A stretch of 64,000 nucleotides of DNA from Nocardiopsis algeriensis (GTDB lineage Bacteria; Actinomycetota; Actinomycetes; Streptosporangiales; Streptosporangiaceae), in assembly GCF_014203695.1 (NCBI RefSeq), contig NZ_JACHJO010000001.1, positions 316,369 through 380,368 of the forward strand, given 5' to 3'. Numbering within the stretch: the first letter of the stretch is position 1; each line of letters starts with the position of its first letter. Shown here piece after piece: positions 17,061 to 25,217 of the stretch. The notes below the pieces were generated by a model that saw only the letters and a program-made list of their open reading frames with translations, had not been told where the DNA came from and made no database searches. The position numbers were made by a program, and so were the translations under genes.

Positions 17061-17672
17061 ATGGCGACGACCACCCGGGAGGTCTCGGGCAGGACCGTGT
17101 CCGTGACGGCCGACGACGCTCTCTCGCCGCAGGTGGACCGGTTCTTCGGGGTCCTGCACGAGATCCCCGCGGAGTCCTTCGGAGACGGGCTCGTCTTCCG
17201 GGCCGGCTGGAGCGCCTACTCGCTGGCCGGGACCGGCACGGCGCTGACCGTGCGCTGCCCCGACTACGTCGGCGACGTCACCTCCGACACCGAGAACCTC
17301 AGCCTCGCACTGGCCGTCGACGCGCAGCAGGCCCACGTGCTCTCCCTCGCGGGCGTGGCGGCGGGGAAGCCCGCGGTGTTCAACGAGAAGGTCGTGCTCT
17401 CCGAGGGCGCCCTGACCGCCCCCAGGGTCGTGGCGCAGCGGAGCGCGCCCTCCGGCACCGGCGACTCCGGATGGTTCGTCGGCACCGAGGGCGAGGACTT
17501 CGAAGGGGTCGACTCCCTCGAAGCGGTCCATGTGTACCAGCTCCTCGAACTCCGGCCGAGCCTCCTCCAGGCCCTCGCCCTGCCGGAGGGCTACCTCGCC
17601 TCCTTCGGCGACGACACCCTGGAAGTGGTCCTCGACGCGAGCGACCGGGTCGCCTACGAACGCCCCCGGTAG
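17061..17672 (+). CDS. Hypothetical protein
   Basis: A 203-residue soluble protein, start ATG with AGGAAGG 11 nt upstream. It is strand-rich, with alternating polar and hydrophobic residues and W/Y-containing turns (VFRAGWSAYSLAG, SGWFVGTEGEDFEGVDS), and ends in a helix (VYQLLELRPSLLQALALPEGYLASF). The overall look is like bacterial SMI1/immunity-type proteins, but no diagnostic motif is present and no toxin lies nearby. No signal peptide or TM. Confidence 0.65.
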   Translation: MATTTREVSGRTVSVTADDALSPQVDRFFGVLHEIPAESFGDGLVFRAGWSAYSLAGTGTALTVRCPDYVGDVTSDTENLSLALAVDAQQAHVLSLAGVAAGKPAVFNEKVVLSEGALTAPRVVAQRSAPSGTGDSGWFVGTEGEDFEGVDSLEAVHVYQLLELRPSLLQALALPEGYLASFGDDTLEVVLDASDRVAYERPR

Positions 17673-17838
17673 GACTCCCGGGCCGGGTCCGGGGTGCGGC
17701 CCCCGGGCCGCCGCGCGGAAAGCGGATCCGGGACACCGGTGCCCGGGGCCGGCTGCGGCCGCGCCCCTCCCCCGGGCACCGGCCCGCGCCTCCCCCCGTC
17801 CCCCTCGACCACTTCTCCCCACCGCCGACAATGGGGGC

Positions 17839-18486
17839 ATGGACGACTCCTCGATCGACGCGGCCGGAGCCCTCGCCGATCCGCTCAGACGCAGGCTGTA
17901 CGAGTACGTGGCCGACTCCGGCGGCGAGGTGAGCCGGGGCGAGGCCGCCGAGGCGCTCGGGATCCGGCGGACGCTGGCCGCGCACCACCTGGACCGGCTG
18001 GAGGAGGCCGGCCTGCTGGAGGTGGAGCGGCGCCGCGTCAACGGCCGCGAGGGGCCGGGGGCCGGCCGTCCCGCCAAGCTGTACCGGCGCGCCGGGCACC
18101 AGCTGTCGCTGCACCTGCCGCCGCGCGAGTACGAGCTGGCCGCGCACGTGCTGGCCGAGGCCGTGGAGCGGCACGGAGCCGAGGAGGCCGTGCACGCCGC
18201 GGCGCGCGAGGAGGGGCGCAGGCTCGGCGCCGGCAGCGGGGCCGGGTCCGTGGAGGAGCTGCTGCGCGAGCGCGGCTACGAGCCCGAGGAGGCCGGGGAC
18301 GACGTCCGGATGCGCAACTGCCCCTTCCACACGCTGGCGCGCGCGTTCCCGCCGCTGGCCTGCGGGCTGAACCTGGAACTGCTGCGGGGAATGCTGGAGG
18401 GCCTCGGCGAGGACGGCGACCGCGCCCGGATGGCCCCGCGGACGGAGGGCTGCTGCGTCGCCGTCTCTAAAAACAAAATTCGTTGA
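17839..18486 (+). CDS. Winged-helix regulator with C-terminal Cys cluster (SufR/ArsR-like)
   Basis: A 215-residue transcriptional regulator. Residues ~10-75 form a winged HTH (DPLRRRLYEYVADSG, SRGEAAEALGI, RTLAAHHLDRLEEAGLL). The C-terminal part carries RNCPFHTLA, LACGLNLELL and EGCCVAV, a Cys arrangement like that of Fe-S sensing SufR-type repressors, which suggests control by a metal or redox cofactor. Its stop codon lies inside the -35 box of the next gene's promoter, and the last codons are strikingly AT-rich. The DUF3291 gene beside it is probably a target. Confidence 0.8.
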   Translation: MDDSSIDAAGALADPLRRRLYEYVADSGGEVSRGEAAEALGIRRTLAAHHLDRLEEAGLLEVERRRVNGREGPGAGRPAKLYRRAGHQLSLHLPPREYELAAHVLAEAVERHGAEEAVHAAAREEGRRLGAGSGAGSVEELLRERGYEPEEAGDDVRMRNCPFHTLARAFPPLACGLNLELLRGMLEGLGEDGDRARMAPRTEGCCVAVSKNKIR

Positions 18487-18511
18487 CATAGAAACCGGGC
18501 CGTGGTGTGCT
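18483..18511 (+). promoter_or_regulatory. Promoter giving a leaderless DUF3291 transcript
   Basis: TTGACA (18483-18488) overlaps the upstream TGA stop. A 17-bp spacer leads to TGTGCT (18506-18511), placing the start point at the A of ATG 18518. There is no ribosome site before that ATG, which agrees with leaderless translation. AT-rich sequence just upstream could bind the adjacent regulator. Confidence 0.6.
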
Positions 18512-18517
18512 GTGCCC

Positions 18518-19030
18518 ATGAGCGACCCCCGGCACCACCTCGCGCAGTTCAACGTCGGCCGCCTCACGGCCCCCCTCGACGACCCCTCCATGGAGGGATT
18601 CAGCTCACAGATCGACGCGGTCAACCAGCTCGCCGAGCACGCCCCCGGGTTCGTGTGGCGGCTCGTGGAGGAGGGCAAGGAGGACGCCACCGGCCTGCGC
18701 CCCTTCGGAGACTCCTACCTGGTCAACTACTCCGTCTGGGAGGACGTCGAGTCCCTCTGGAACTTCACCTACCGGACCGACCACCTCGCGCTGCTGCGCG
18801 GGCGGCGGCAGTGGTTCGAGCGCATGGACACGGCCCATCTGGTGCTGTGGTGGTTCCCGAGCGATAACATCCCCTCTGTCGAGGAGGCCGGAAGGCGTCT
18901 CGACCTGCTGCGTGAGCACGGCCCCACCCCCGAGGCCTTCACCCTCAGGACCCCCTTCCCTCCGCCTTCGGACCTCCCCCGGCCGACCTCGGTGCAGCCT
19001 TCCGGTGCCTCGACCTCCCCGAACCCCTAG
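18518..19030 (+). CDS. DUF3291 protein
   Basis: A 170-residue DUF3291 protein, a ferredoxin-like ABM-type fold. Family features are the opening HLAQFNVGRL, a central GDSYLVNYSVWEDVESLWNF, and HLVLWWFPSDNIPSVEEA near the end of the domain. The last ~30 residues are Pro/Ser-rich and probably disordered. The biochemical role of the family is not established; relatives resemble heme-degrading or antibiotic-biosynthesis monooxygenases. The start has no RBS and sits at the predicted transcription start. It is likely controlled by the Cys-rich regulator upstream. Confidence 0.85.
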   Translation: MSDPRHHLAQFNVGRLTAPLDDPSMEGFSSQIDAVNQLAEHAPGFVWRLVEEGKEDATGLRPFGDSYLVNYSVWEDVESLWNFTYRTDHLALLRGRRQWFERMDTAHLVLWWFPSDNIPSVEEAGRRLDLLREHGPTPEAFTLRTPFPPPSDLPRPTSVQPSGASTSPNP

Positions 19031-19092
19031 TCACTGTTGCTAACGTCTGGTGACGATGCGGGTATCCGTCGAGAACACCCTGGAGTTCCGCC

Positions 19093-19716
19093 ATGCGCAC
19101 GCCACCCCTCACCGCAGGCCTCCTGGCCCTGACCGCGGTCCTCCTCACCGGCTGCTCGGAGGACGGAGCCGACACCGAGGAGAGCTCCCCCGCCACCGAG
19201 AGCCCCGCGGCGATCCAGCCGACCGCCCCGCCCAGCGTCACCGCGGCCATCTTCATGGAGCCGGGCGAGAGCACCGGCGCCGTCACCTACGACGAGGAGG
19301 CGGTTCCCGTGGGAGCCACCGCCGACGTGCAGGTGCGTGTCCAGGACGGCTCCACCTACGTGCAGTTCACCGGCACCGGCCTGGAGGGGAACCGCGACTT
19401 CGGCGCCCACGTGCACACGCGCCCGTGCGGGGAGGACCCCGAGGAGGCGGGCCCGCACTACCAGGACGAGGCCGACCCCGCGGCCGGGGAGGGCACGCCC
19501 TCCACCGACCCCGCCTACGCCAACCCCGAGAACGAGGTGTGGCTGGACTTCACCACCGGCGAGGACGGCAACGCCTTCGCCACGGCGACCGTCCCGTGGG
19601 AGTTCCGGGAGGGCGAGGCCGCCTCCGTGGTCCTGCACGCCGAGCACACGAGCACCGAGGAGGGCGAGGCGGGTTCCGCCGGAGACCGCCTCGCCTGCGT
19701 CAGCGTCGAGTTCTGA
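19093..19716 (+). CDS. Superoxide dismutase-like (Cu-only SodC-type) lipoprotein
   Basis: A 207-residue lipoprotein with a short signal peptide ending in LLTGC, attached to the outer face of the membrane. The Cu,Zn-SOD fold is recognisable: GAHVHTRPCG gives two Cu-ligand His, GPHYQ the bridging His, SVVLHAEHT the fourth Cu-ligand His, and GDRLACVSVEF the active-site Arg and disulfide Cys. The usual zinc loop with further His ligands is replaced by DEADPAAGEGTPS and an ENEVWLDF strand, so zinc is probably not bound. Mycobacterial SodC is also Cu-only. Activity as a superoxide dismutase is likely but unproven. Confidence 0.8.
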   Translation: MRTPPLTAGLLALTAVLLTGCSEDGADTEESSPATESPAAIQPTAPPSVTAAIFMEPGESTGAVTYDEEAVPVGATADVQVRVQDGSTYVQFTGTGLEGNRDFGAHVHTRPCGEDPEEAGPHYQDEADPAAGEGTPSTDPAYANPENEVWLDFTTGEDGNAFATATVPWEFREGEAASVVLHAEHTSTEEGEAGSAGDRLACVSVEF

Positions 19717-19730
19717 CCCGGCATGCACCG

Positions 19731-19787
19731 TGACCTCGTACCCGTGGCCCGCCCGGGCGTGCGCGGCGGGCCGCAGGTGCGAGGTCA
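19731..19787. terminator. Bidirectional hairpin between convergent genes
   Basis: TGACCTCG (19731-19738) pairs with CGAGGTCA (19780-19787), and further GC pairs (GGCCCGCC/GGCGGGCC) lie inside. It includes the stop codon of the yidC-like gene. Confidence 0.6.
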
Positions 19788-20528
19788 TCGGCGCGAGGAC
19801 CCTCCTCGCAGCACCGGGGCGGGGACGACGCGGCGCAGCAGCACGCGCTCGCCCACCGTCCAGGCGGTCGAGGCCAGCAGGTACAGTCCGGCCGCCAGGG
19901 GAACGAAGGCGGCGAAGAGCACGGTCGTGTAGGGCATGTACGACATCACCCGGAGGATCCCCGCCTGCTCCGGGGCCGGGGCCGGGTTCGCGGCGGACGC
20001 GGGCAGGAGGACGTAGCGCCGGCTGGCCCAGGCGACCGCGGCCAGGAGTGCCAGGAGCGGCACGAACACCGGCGCTCCCGCCCCGCCCGCCGCGGCTGCG
20101 GTCGCACCCAGCTCCACCCCGGCCAGGGCGTGCTCCAGCAGCGGTGTCGGGGCCTCGCCGGCGCCGATGAACACCCCGTACAGGGCGATCACCACGGGGA
20201 TCTGCGCCAGCGACGGCAGGCAGCCGGCCAGCGGCGACGTGCCTGCCTCGGAGTACACCTTCATCTGCTCGGCGGCGAGCTTCTCCGGCGTGTTCCGGTA
20301 CCTGGCCGCGGCCTCGGCCAGGCGGGGGGCGATACGGGCGCGGGCCTTCTCCGCGCGGACCTGGGCCACTCCCAGCGGCAGGAGCAGGAGGCGGACGGCG
20401 ACGGTCAGGGCCACCACCGCCAGGGCGGCGGCCGTGCCGCCGGCGACGGGGGTGAGCGCGTCCGTCAGCGCGGTCAGAACGGCGGTGAGCAGGGACATGG
20501 CGGCCGAGACCGGCCAGAAGCTGTACAC
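19785..20528 (-). CDS. YidC/Oxa1-family membrane insertase paralogue
   Basis: A 247-residue polytopic protein of the YidC/Oxa1 family that inserts proteins into the cytoplasmic membrane. It has the first TM (~25-55), the cytoplasmic loop starting AEKARARIAPRLAEAAARYR with its conserved Arg/Lys, SPLAGCLPSLAQIPVVIALYGVF in the second TM pair, and the final MSYMPYTTVLFAAFVPLAAGLYLL segment. It lacks the rnpA-rpmH neighbourhood of the main yidC and is shorter, so it is the accessory copy often seen next to DUF6412. The GTG start was chosen as first in frame; an internal ATG at 20498 lacks an RBS. Confidence 0.88.
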   Translation of the reverse strand: MYSFWPVSAAMSLLTAVLTALTDALTPVAGGTAAALAVVALTVAVRLLLLPLGVAQVRAEKARARIAPRLAEAAARYRNTPEKLAAEQMKVYSEAGTSPLAGCLPSLAQIPVVIALYGVFIGAGEAPTPLLEHALAGVELGATAAAAGGAGAPVFVPLLALLAAVAWASRRYVLLPASAANPAPAPEQAGILRVMSYMPYTTVLFAAFVPLAAGLYLLASTAWTVGERVLLRRVVPAPVLRGGSSRR

Positions 20529-20631
20529 GGGAGAGGACCCTTCGTCCGGGAGGCGGGAGACACACGACCGGTGGTGGACCGCCCGGACACGGCGGGGGCA
20601 CGCGTCGGCGCGCGTACCGGTTCGCCGGGGA

Positions 20632-20922
20632 TCAGCGGGCGGTCAGGGACCGCCCGGGTGCCCTCGGACGCGGCCTGCCCGCCGCATCGGGGTCACGAAG
20701 GGGGAGTACGGGAAGCTGCTCCGACCTGCGGCGCATGGCGCGCGCGGCGGTGGCCACCGCCTCGGTCGCCGGGCCGGGGGCGCTGCCCCTCAGGAAGTAC
20801 CAGGCGACCACCGCGCCGACGGCGACGAACAGCAGCGCCAGCGGGGCGGGGACGGGCAGGGGTTCGGCCGGGACGGTGCCCAGCAGGACGAACTCGAGGA
20901 GGGCCAGGAGCGCGTTCGCCAC
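20632..20922 (-). CDS. DUF6412-type small membrane protein
   Basis: A 96-residue protein starting at GTG behind a strong GGGAGGTGG site. The N-terminal half is hydrophobic, with one or two TM helices (ANALLALLEFVLLGTV and APLALLFVAVGAVVAWYFL). The C-terminal half is basic and cytoplasmic by the positive-inside rule. It resembles the DUF6412 proteins encoded just before accessory YidC genes in actinomycetes. The yidC-like gene follows after 103 bp in the same direction. Function unknown. Confidence 0.7.
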   Translation of the reverse strand: MANALLALLEFVLLGTVPAEPLPVPAPLALLFVAVGAVVAWYFLRGSAPGPATEAVATAARAMRRRSEQLPVLPLRDPDAAGRPRPRAPGRSLTAR

Positions 20923-21129
20923 GTTCCCACCTCCCTTTCCCGGTTGCCCCTGCATGCTACCCGTGTCCGACGCGCCCGTCCCTCCCCCGGCACGAATCCG
21001 CCGACACTCCGCCGGTGATCCGCTCGTTCGCCGCGCTCCTGTAGCTAAATGACCTCTGTAACTGAATAACTCAGCGTGATGAGAACCTCGCCTGCCCGCC
21101 GGTCGGCAGAGCGAGCCGAAGGGGAGCCC

Positions 21130-21447
21130 GTGCCGATCCGTCCAGCGAACCTCGCCACCATGTCCGCCACCATCTCCGGAGCGGTCGCCGGGTTGTCGGG
21201 CCGGGGGGAGCAGGATCTCCCCGTCCGGATCACCTTCGAGTCGGGCCACCATCAGGATGTGCGCCAGGGCGGGTGCCGGGTCCTGGAGACCGGCCAGGGC
21301 GGCGTCACCGGGATCTCCGGCGGGCCGAGGGTGCGGTTCGCGCTCTTCTCCGGCACCAGCTGCCAGGGCAGCCGCGCCCTGGCCTCCGGCAGCGGCACGG
21401 TCACCTTCGGCACCCCTGTCCTGGCGGGTGCCGTCGTCATCGGCTGA
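21130..21447 (+). CDS. Hypothetical small protein
   Basis: A 105-residue protein from a GTG preceded by AAGGGGAG. A longer form from ~21076 is possible but lacks a ribosome site. The second half is strand-rich with Gly/Ser repeats and two Cys (GGCRVLETGQGG, SGTSCQGSRALASGSGTV). There is no clear signal peptide. I do not recognise the family. It faces the sugar kinase gene, with its stop 8 bp from that gene's stop. Confidence 0.55.
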   Translation: MPIRPANLATMSATISGAVAGLSGRGEQDLPVRITFESGHHQDVRQGGCRVLETGQGGVTGISGGPRVRFALFSGTSCQGSRALASGSGTVTFGTPVLAGAVVIG

Positions 21448-21455
21448 GAAGGCGC

Positions 21456-22406
21456 TCAGCCTCTGCGGATCTCGGCGGCGTCCGGCGGCACGCTCTCCAG
21501 GGTGTCGCCGGCGGAGCGCAGCACCTCGGCGGCGACGGCGTGGCCGAGCCGCAGTCCCCGCTCCGCCGGGAGCCCGTCGAGCAGCCCCGACAGGAACCCG
21601 GCGGCGAACGCGTCGCCGGCACCGACCTCCTCGACCACGTCGACCCGGGGAGGGGCGACGAACACCTCCCCCGAGGCGTCGAAGCACGTCGCCCCGTGCC
21701 CGGCGTCCTTGACCACCAGGACCGGGACCTCGGGCAGGACCGCACGCACGTCCTCCGCCTCAGGGGTTCCCCAGAGCCGCTCCGCCTCGTCGCGGCCCAC
21801 GAACACCACATCGGCCCGGCGGGCGAGGTCCAGCAGGGCCGGGGCCGCCGTCCCCGGCGACCACAGCGCGGGCCGGTGGTTGACGTCGAACGAGCGCAGC
21901 ACCCCCTCTCCCGCACGCCGGTCCAGCAGGTGTTCCACCAGGGCGGCGGCCGGGGCGGACAGCGCAGCGGTGATGCCCGACAGGTGGATCAGCCGGGCAC
22001 GGCGCGACCACACCCGGTCGGCGTCGGCCGGAGACAGGGCCGAGGCGGCCGATCCCGCGCGGTAGTACAGCGCTCCGGCGCCGCCGGGGCCGGTGTCCTT
22101 GACGTACAGGCCCGTGGGCCGCGCCGGGTCGACGACCACGCCGCGCACGTCCACACCGCCCTGGGCAACCGCCTCGGTGACGATGCGGCCGAAGGGGTCG
22201 CCGCCCACCCGGCTCACCCACGCGGCGGTGTGGCCGAGCCAGGCCAGGGCGACGGCGGTGTTGGACTCGGCGCCGCCGGTGCCCACGGTCAGCCGCGCCC
22301 CCGCCGCGAGGGGTCCGCGTCCGTGCAGCACCGCCATGGTCTCGCCGACGCAGACGGCGTCGATCTCCGCGCCGGTCCCTCCGGTCGCGGGCTCTGCCGC
22401 ATTCAC
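21456..22406 (-). CDS. PfkB-family sugar kinase (2-keto-3-deoxygluconate kinase-like)
   Basis: A 316-residue ribokinase-like enzyme using ATP on a sugar or sugar acid. It has the PfkB signature 1 region with GGAESNTAVALAWLG (~42-56), substrate-binding FDVNHRPALW, the KDG-kinase-type ADVVFVGRDEAE, and signature 2 EVGAGDAFAAGFLSG with the catalytic Asp. The pattern matches 2-keto-3-deoxygluconate kinases best, but related substrates cannot be excluded. Its GTG overlaps the D-aminoacylase stop by 4 nt (GTGA). Pairing with a D-aminoacylase suggests breakdown of N-acylated sugar or amino compounds. Confidence 0.85.
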   Translation of the reverse strand: MNAAEPATGGTGAEIDAVCVGETMAVLHGRGPLAAGARLTVGTGGAESNTAVALAWLGHTAAWVSRVGGDPFGRIVTEAVAQGGVDVRGVVVDPARPTGLYVKDTGPGGAGALYYRAGSAASALSPADADRVWSRRARLIHLSGITAALSAPAAALVEHLLDRRAGEGVLRSFDVNHRPALWSPGTAAPALLDLARRADVVFVGRDEAERLWGTPEAEDVRAVLPEVPVLVVKDAGHGATCFDASGEVFVAPPRVDVVEEVGAGDAFAAGFLSGLLDGLPAERGLRLGHAVAAEVLRSAGDTLESVPPDAAEIRRG

Positions 22407-24022
22407 CGGTTCCTGCGCACGGAGCGGCCGGGCAGGCGGTCGGTCCGCCGCCCGCCGCGGACGGTGAACTCCCCCGACACGAGCACGTGCTCGATGCCGA
22501 CGGGGGTGCGGCGGGGCTCGTCGTAGGTGGCGCGGGCGGCCACCGTGTCGGGGTCGAAGACCACGAGGTCGGCCGTCGCTCCCGCGTGGAGGAGGCCGCG
22601 GTCGGTGAGGCCGAGGCGCCGGGCGGGCCGGGAGGTGAGGTGGCGGACGCACTCCTCCAGGGTGAGCACGCCGAGTTCGCGCACGTAGTGGCCGAGGTAA
22701 CGGGGGAAAGTGCCCCAGCCACGCGGATGCGGTTTGTCCCCGGCGAGAATGCCGTCGCTGCCGGCCGTGTGGGAGCTGTGCCGCATGATGGTGCGGATGT
22801 TGTCCTCGTTGCCGACCTGGAGCAGGCAGCCGCTGCGCAGCTCGTCGGCCACGAGCAGGTCCGCGTAAAGGTCGCCGGGCTCCCGGCCCCGCCGCGCCGC
22901 CAGATCGGCGACGGAGGAGCCGACCGCCCAGCCCAGGGCGGGGTCGGCGGTGCCGGTGACGACGATCGAGGACCAGTCCATGGGGATGCCGTGGTTGCCG
23001 TCCGTCCCCTCGTGCTCGATCTCGCGGAGAATGCGGGCGCGGGTGGCGGGGTCGCGCAGGCGCTCCAGGGTGGCGGCCGCGCCTCCGGCCTGGGCCCAGC
23101 TCGGCAGCGGGGCCGCGAGGTAGGTGGCGCTCGCCGTGTAGGGGTAGCTGTCCAGGGTGACGTCGAGGCCGTGGCGCACGGTGGCCTCGTCGATGGCGTC
23201 GAGCACCTCGGGGGCGCGCCCCCGGTTCTGCGGGAAGTTGACGTGGCAGTGGGCGAGGTGGAGCGACACCTGGGCGCGGCGGGCGATGTCCAGGCACTCC
23301 TGGTAGGACTCCACGACCCGGGAGCCGTAGTTGCGGTGGTGGGGGCAGTAGTACCCGCCCGCGGCGTGCACGGGTCGGAGGAGCTCGACGATCTCGTCGT
23401 CCGTGGCGTACATGCCCGGCGTGTACGTGAGCCCCGTGGAGAGGCCCTGGGCCCCGTCGGCCATCCCCCGGGCGATCATCTCCCGCATCCGGTCGAGCTC
23501 GGCCTCCGCGGGCGGCCGGTCGTCGTCGCCGAGCACCGCCATGCGGACGTTGCCGTGGGGGACGAGGGAGGCGACGTTGACGGGCGCGCCCCGGTCGACC
23601 CGGTCGAGGTACTCCCCCACCGTTCTCCAGGAGGTGTCGAGGTCCGGGGTGCCGTTCCATCCGGCGAGCCGGACGCGCAGCTCCTCCTCGGTGGTGTCGG
23701 TGACGGGCGCGTGGCCCAGGCCGTCCTGTCCGACCACCTCCAGGGTGACGCCCTGGAGCACCTTGGCCTCGTGTGCGGGGTCCGCGAGGACGGCGAGGTC
23801 GGAGTGGGAGTGCATGTCGATGAAGCCGGGGGCGACGACGAGCCCGGTCACGTCGACCACGTCGGCGGGCCGGCCTCCCCCGGTGCCCGCCGCGGAGCGC
23901 CCGTCCCCGGTGGGAAGGACGTGGGTGATGCGCGGTCCGCGCAGGACGACGTCGGCGGGCCGGGCGGGAGCGCCGCTGCCGTCGGCCACCAGCCCTCCGG
24001 TCAGTACGGTCTCGGACTGCAC
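22403..24022 (-). CDS. N-acyl-D-amino-acid deacylase (amidohydrolase superfamily)
   Basis: A 539-residue D-aminoacylase that hydrolyses N-acyl-D-amino acids with zinc. The TIM-barrel metal sites are visible: APGFIDMHSHSDL (HxH), the Cys-Pro-His cluster YYCPHHRNYG, LHLAHCHVN, and the Asp in HTAGSDGILAGDKPHPRGWG. N- and C-terminal segments form the usual small beta domain (GLVADGSGAPARPADV ... ATADLVVFDPDTV). GGAGGAACT precedes the GTG start. It is the first gene of a coupled operon with the sugar kinase and diverges from ridA over a perfect palindrome. Confidence 0.92.
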   Translation of the reverse strand: MQSETVLTGGLVADGSGAPARPADVVLRGPRITHVLPTGDGRSAAGTGGGRPADVVDVTGLVVAPGFIDMHSHSDLAVLADPAHEAKVLQGVTLEVVGQDGLGHAPVTDTTEEELRVRLAGWNGTPDLDTSWRTVGEYLDRVDRGAPVNVASLVPHGNVRMAVLGDDDRPPAEAELDRMREMIARGMADGAQGLSTGLTYTPGMYATDDEIVELLRPVHAAGGYYCPHHRNYGSRVVESYQECLDIARRAQVSLHLAHCHVNFPQNRGRAPEVLDAIDEATVRHGLDVTLDSYPYTASATYLAAPLPSWAQAGGAAATLERLRDPATRARILREIEHEGTDGNHGIPMDWSSIVVTGTADPALGWAVGSSVADLAARRGREPGDLYADLLVADELRSGCLLQVGNEDNIRTIMRHSSHTAGSDGILAGDKPHPRGWGTFPRYLGHYVRELGVLTLEECVRHLTSRPARRLGLTDRGLLHAGATADLVVFDPDTVAARATYDEPRRTPVGIEHVLVSGEFTVRGGRRTDRLPGRSVRRNR

Positions 24023-24095
24023 AGTTCCTCCGTTCAGGGCCCGGTGCCGGCGGACCGCGTGTCGGCACGGTCCAAGATACGCTTTCCGCGAGATA

Positions 24096-24117
24096 ATTGG
24101 TAACTTTGTTTACCAAT
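24096..24117. promoter_or_regulatory. Perfect palindromic operator between D-aminoacylase and ridA
   Basis: ATTGGTAA-N6-TTACCAAT lies in an AT-rich block between the divergent genes. The size and symmetry suit a TetR- or GntR-type dimer. The TetR gene at 24554-25165 is the nearest candidate regulator. Confidence 0.65.
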
Positions 24118-24148
24118 AGCTGCGGCAGCACCTACAGAAGGAGTACCC

Positions 24149-24529
24149 ATGACGAGGCAGGCCGTCCGCACCGACGGCGCCCCCGCTCCCGCGGGCGCCT
24201 ACAGCCAGGGGATCGCCGCGGGCGGTTTCCTGTACACGGCGGGCTTCGGGCCGCAGCACCCCGGCACCGGCGAGGTGGCCCCGACCGTGGGCGAGCAGAC
24301 CGCCCAGGTGCTCGCCAACATCTCCGCGGTGCTGGCCGAGCGCGGCCTCACCCTGGCCGACGTGGTCAAGACGACCGTCCACCTGCACAACCTCAAGGCC
24401 GACTTCGCCGAGTTCGACGCGGTGTACAGGGAGCACTTCGAGGCCCCGTACCCGGTCCGCACCACGGTGGGATCGGAACTGGCCGGCATCCTCGTCGAGA
24501 TCGACGTCGTGGCGCTGCTGCGCGACTGA
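24149..24529 (+). CDS. RidA/YjgF-family enamine/imine deaminase
   Basis: A 126-residue RidA protein. Members hydrolyse reactive enamine/imine intermediates released by PLP enzymes, protecting the cell. Visible features are PAPAGAYSQGI near residue 12, the central FLYTAGFGPQHP, the strand TLADVVKTTVHL, and the catalytic Arg in APYPVRTTVGSEL, followed by EIDVVAL. AGAAGGAG precedes the ATG. Placement opposite a D-aminoacylase fits clean-up during D-amino acid deamination. It converges with the TetR gene. Confidence 0.93.
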   Translation: MTRQAVRTDGAPAPAGAYSQGIAAGGFLYTAGFGPQHPGTGEVAPTVGEQTAQVLANISAVLAERGLTLADVVKTTVHLHNLKADFAEFDAVYREHFEAPYPVRTTVGSELAGILVEIDVVALLRD

Positions 24530-24553
24530 CGCGGCAGGGTCGTGCGGGGAGGT

Positions 24554-25165
24554 TCAGCCCTCCCCGTGCTCCTCGTCCTCGAAACCCACCAGGCACAGGT
24601 CGAGGAGGGCCTGCACCCGTGCGGTGAGCACCTCGCGGTCCTGGGCCCGCAGCGCCGTCGCGCCCTCCACGAGCCGCACACGGGTCAGCCCCAGCAGCAC
24701 CCCCGACAGGAGGGAGGCGTGCGCACGCGCGCGCTCGTCCCCGCCGAGGTAGGCCGCGAGCGGGTCGATCATCGCGCTGCTGATCCGCTCCTGGTGGACC
24801 TTCTGGAGATCGGGGTCGCCCGCCGCGTTGTCCAGCGTGCGCTGGAGCGCCGTGCTCTCCCCGTGCAGCCGGCTGACCGTGTGCTCGGCCAGACGGCGGG
24901 TGAGGGTGTCGCGGTCGCCCTCGAAGATGCGGGGGAAGACGCCGTCCTCGCGCAGGATCTCGGCCAGCAGGCCCCGTTTGGCACCGAAGTAGCGGTTGAT
25001 GAGGGCGACGTTGACGCCGGCGTGCGACGCGATCATGCGGGACGAGACCGCTCCGTAGCCCTCGCTGGTGAAGAGCTCCCGTGCGCTGGCGAGGATGCGG
25101 GCCTTCGTCGCCTCGCGACCGCGCGGCGGGGCGGCGGCACCTCCGGCCTCTTCCGGACGCTCCAT
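24554..25165 (-). CDS. TetR/AcrR-family regulator
   Basis: A 203-residue repressor-type protein. The N-terminal HTH (~15-65) reads ATKARILASARELFTSEGYG, then SRMIASHAGVNVALINRYFGAKRGLL. The C-terminal helices form a hydrophobic ligand domain of unassigned specificity. The ATG at MERPEEAG was chosen for the GAGAGGT site ahead of it. It sits directly downstream of ridA in opposite orientation, and the palindrome at 24096-24117 is a plausible target. Confidence 0.88.
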   Translation of the reverse strand: MERPEEAGGAAAPPRGREATKARILASARELFTSEGYGAVSSRMIASHAGVNVALINRYFGAKRGLLAEILREDGVFPRIFEGDRDTLTRRLAEHTVSRLHGESTALQRTLDNAAGDPDLQKVHQERISSAMIDPLAAYLGGDERARAHASLLSGVLLGLTRVRLVEGATALRAQDREVLTARVQALLDLCLVGFEDEEHGEG

Positions 25166-25217
25166 GTCGGCACCTCTCGGCGGCTCTGTATCGGGTTTCC
25201 GTTCCCAGACTGGCATT

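Noticed and set aside
17061-17672. Immunity protein of a polymorphic toxin system
   Set aside because: Only general composition suggests it; no toxin gene or known immunity motif is nearby.
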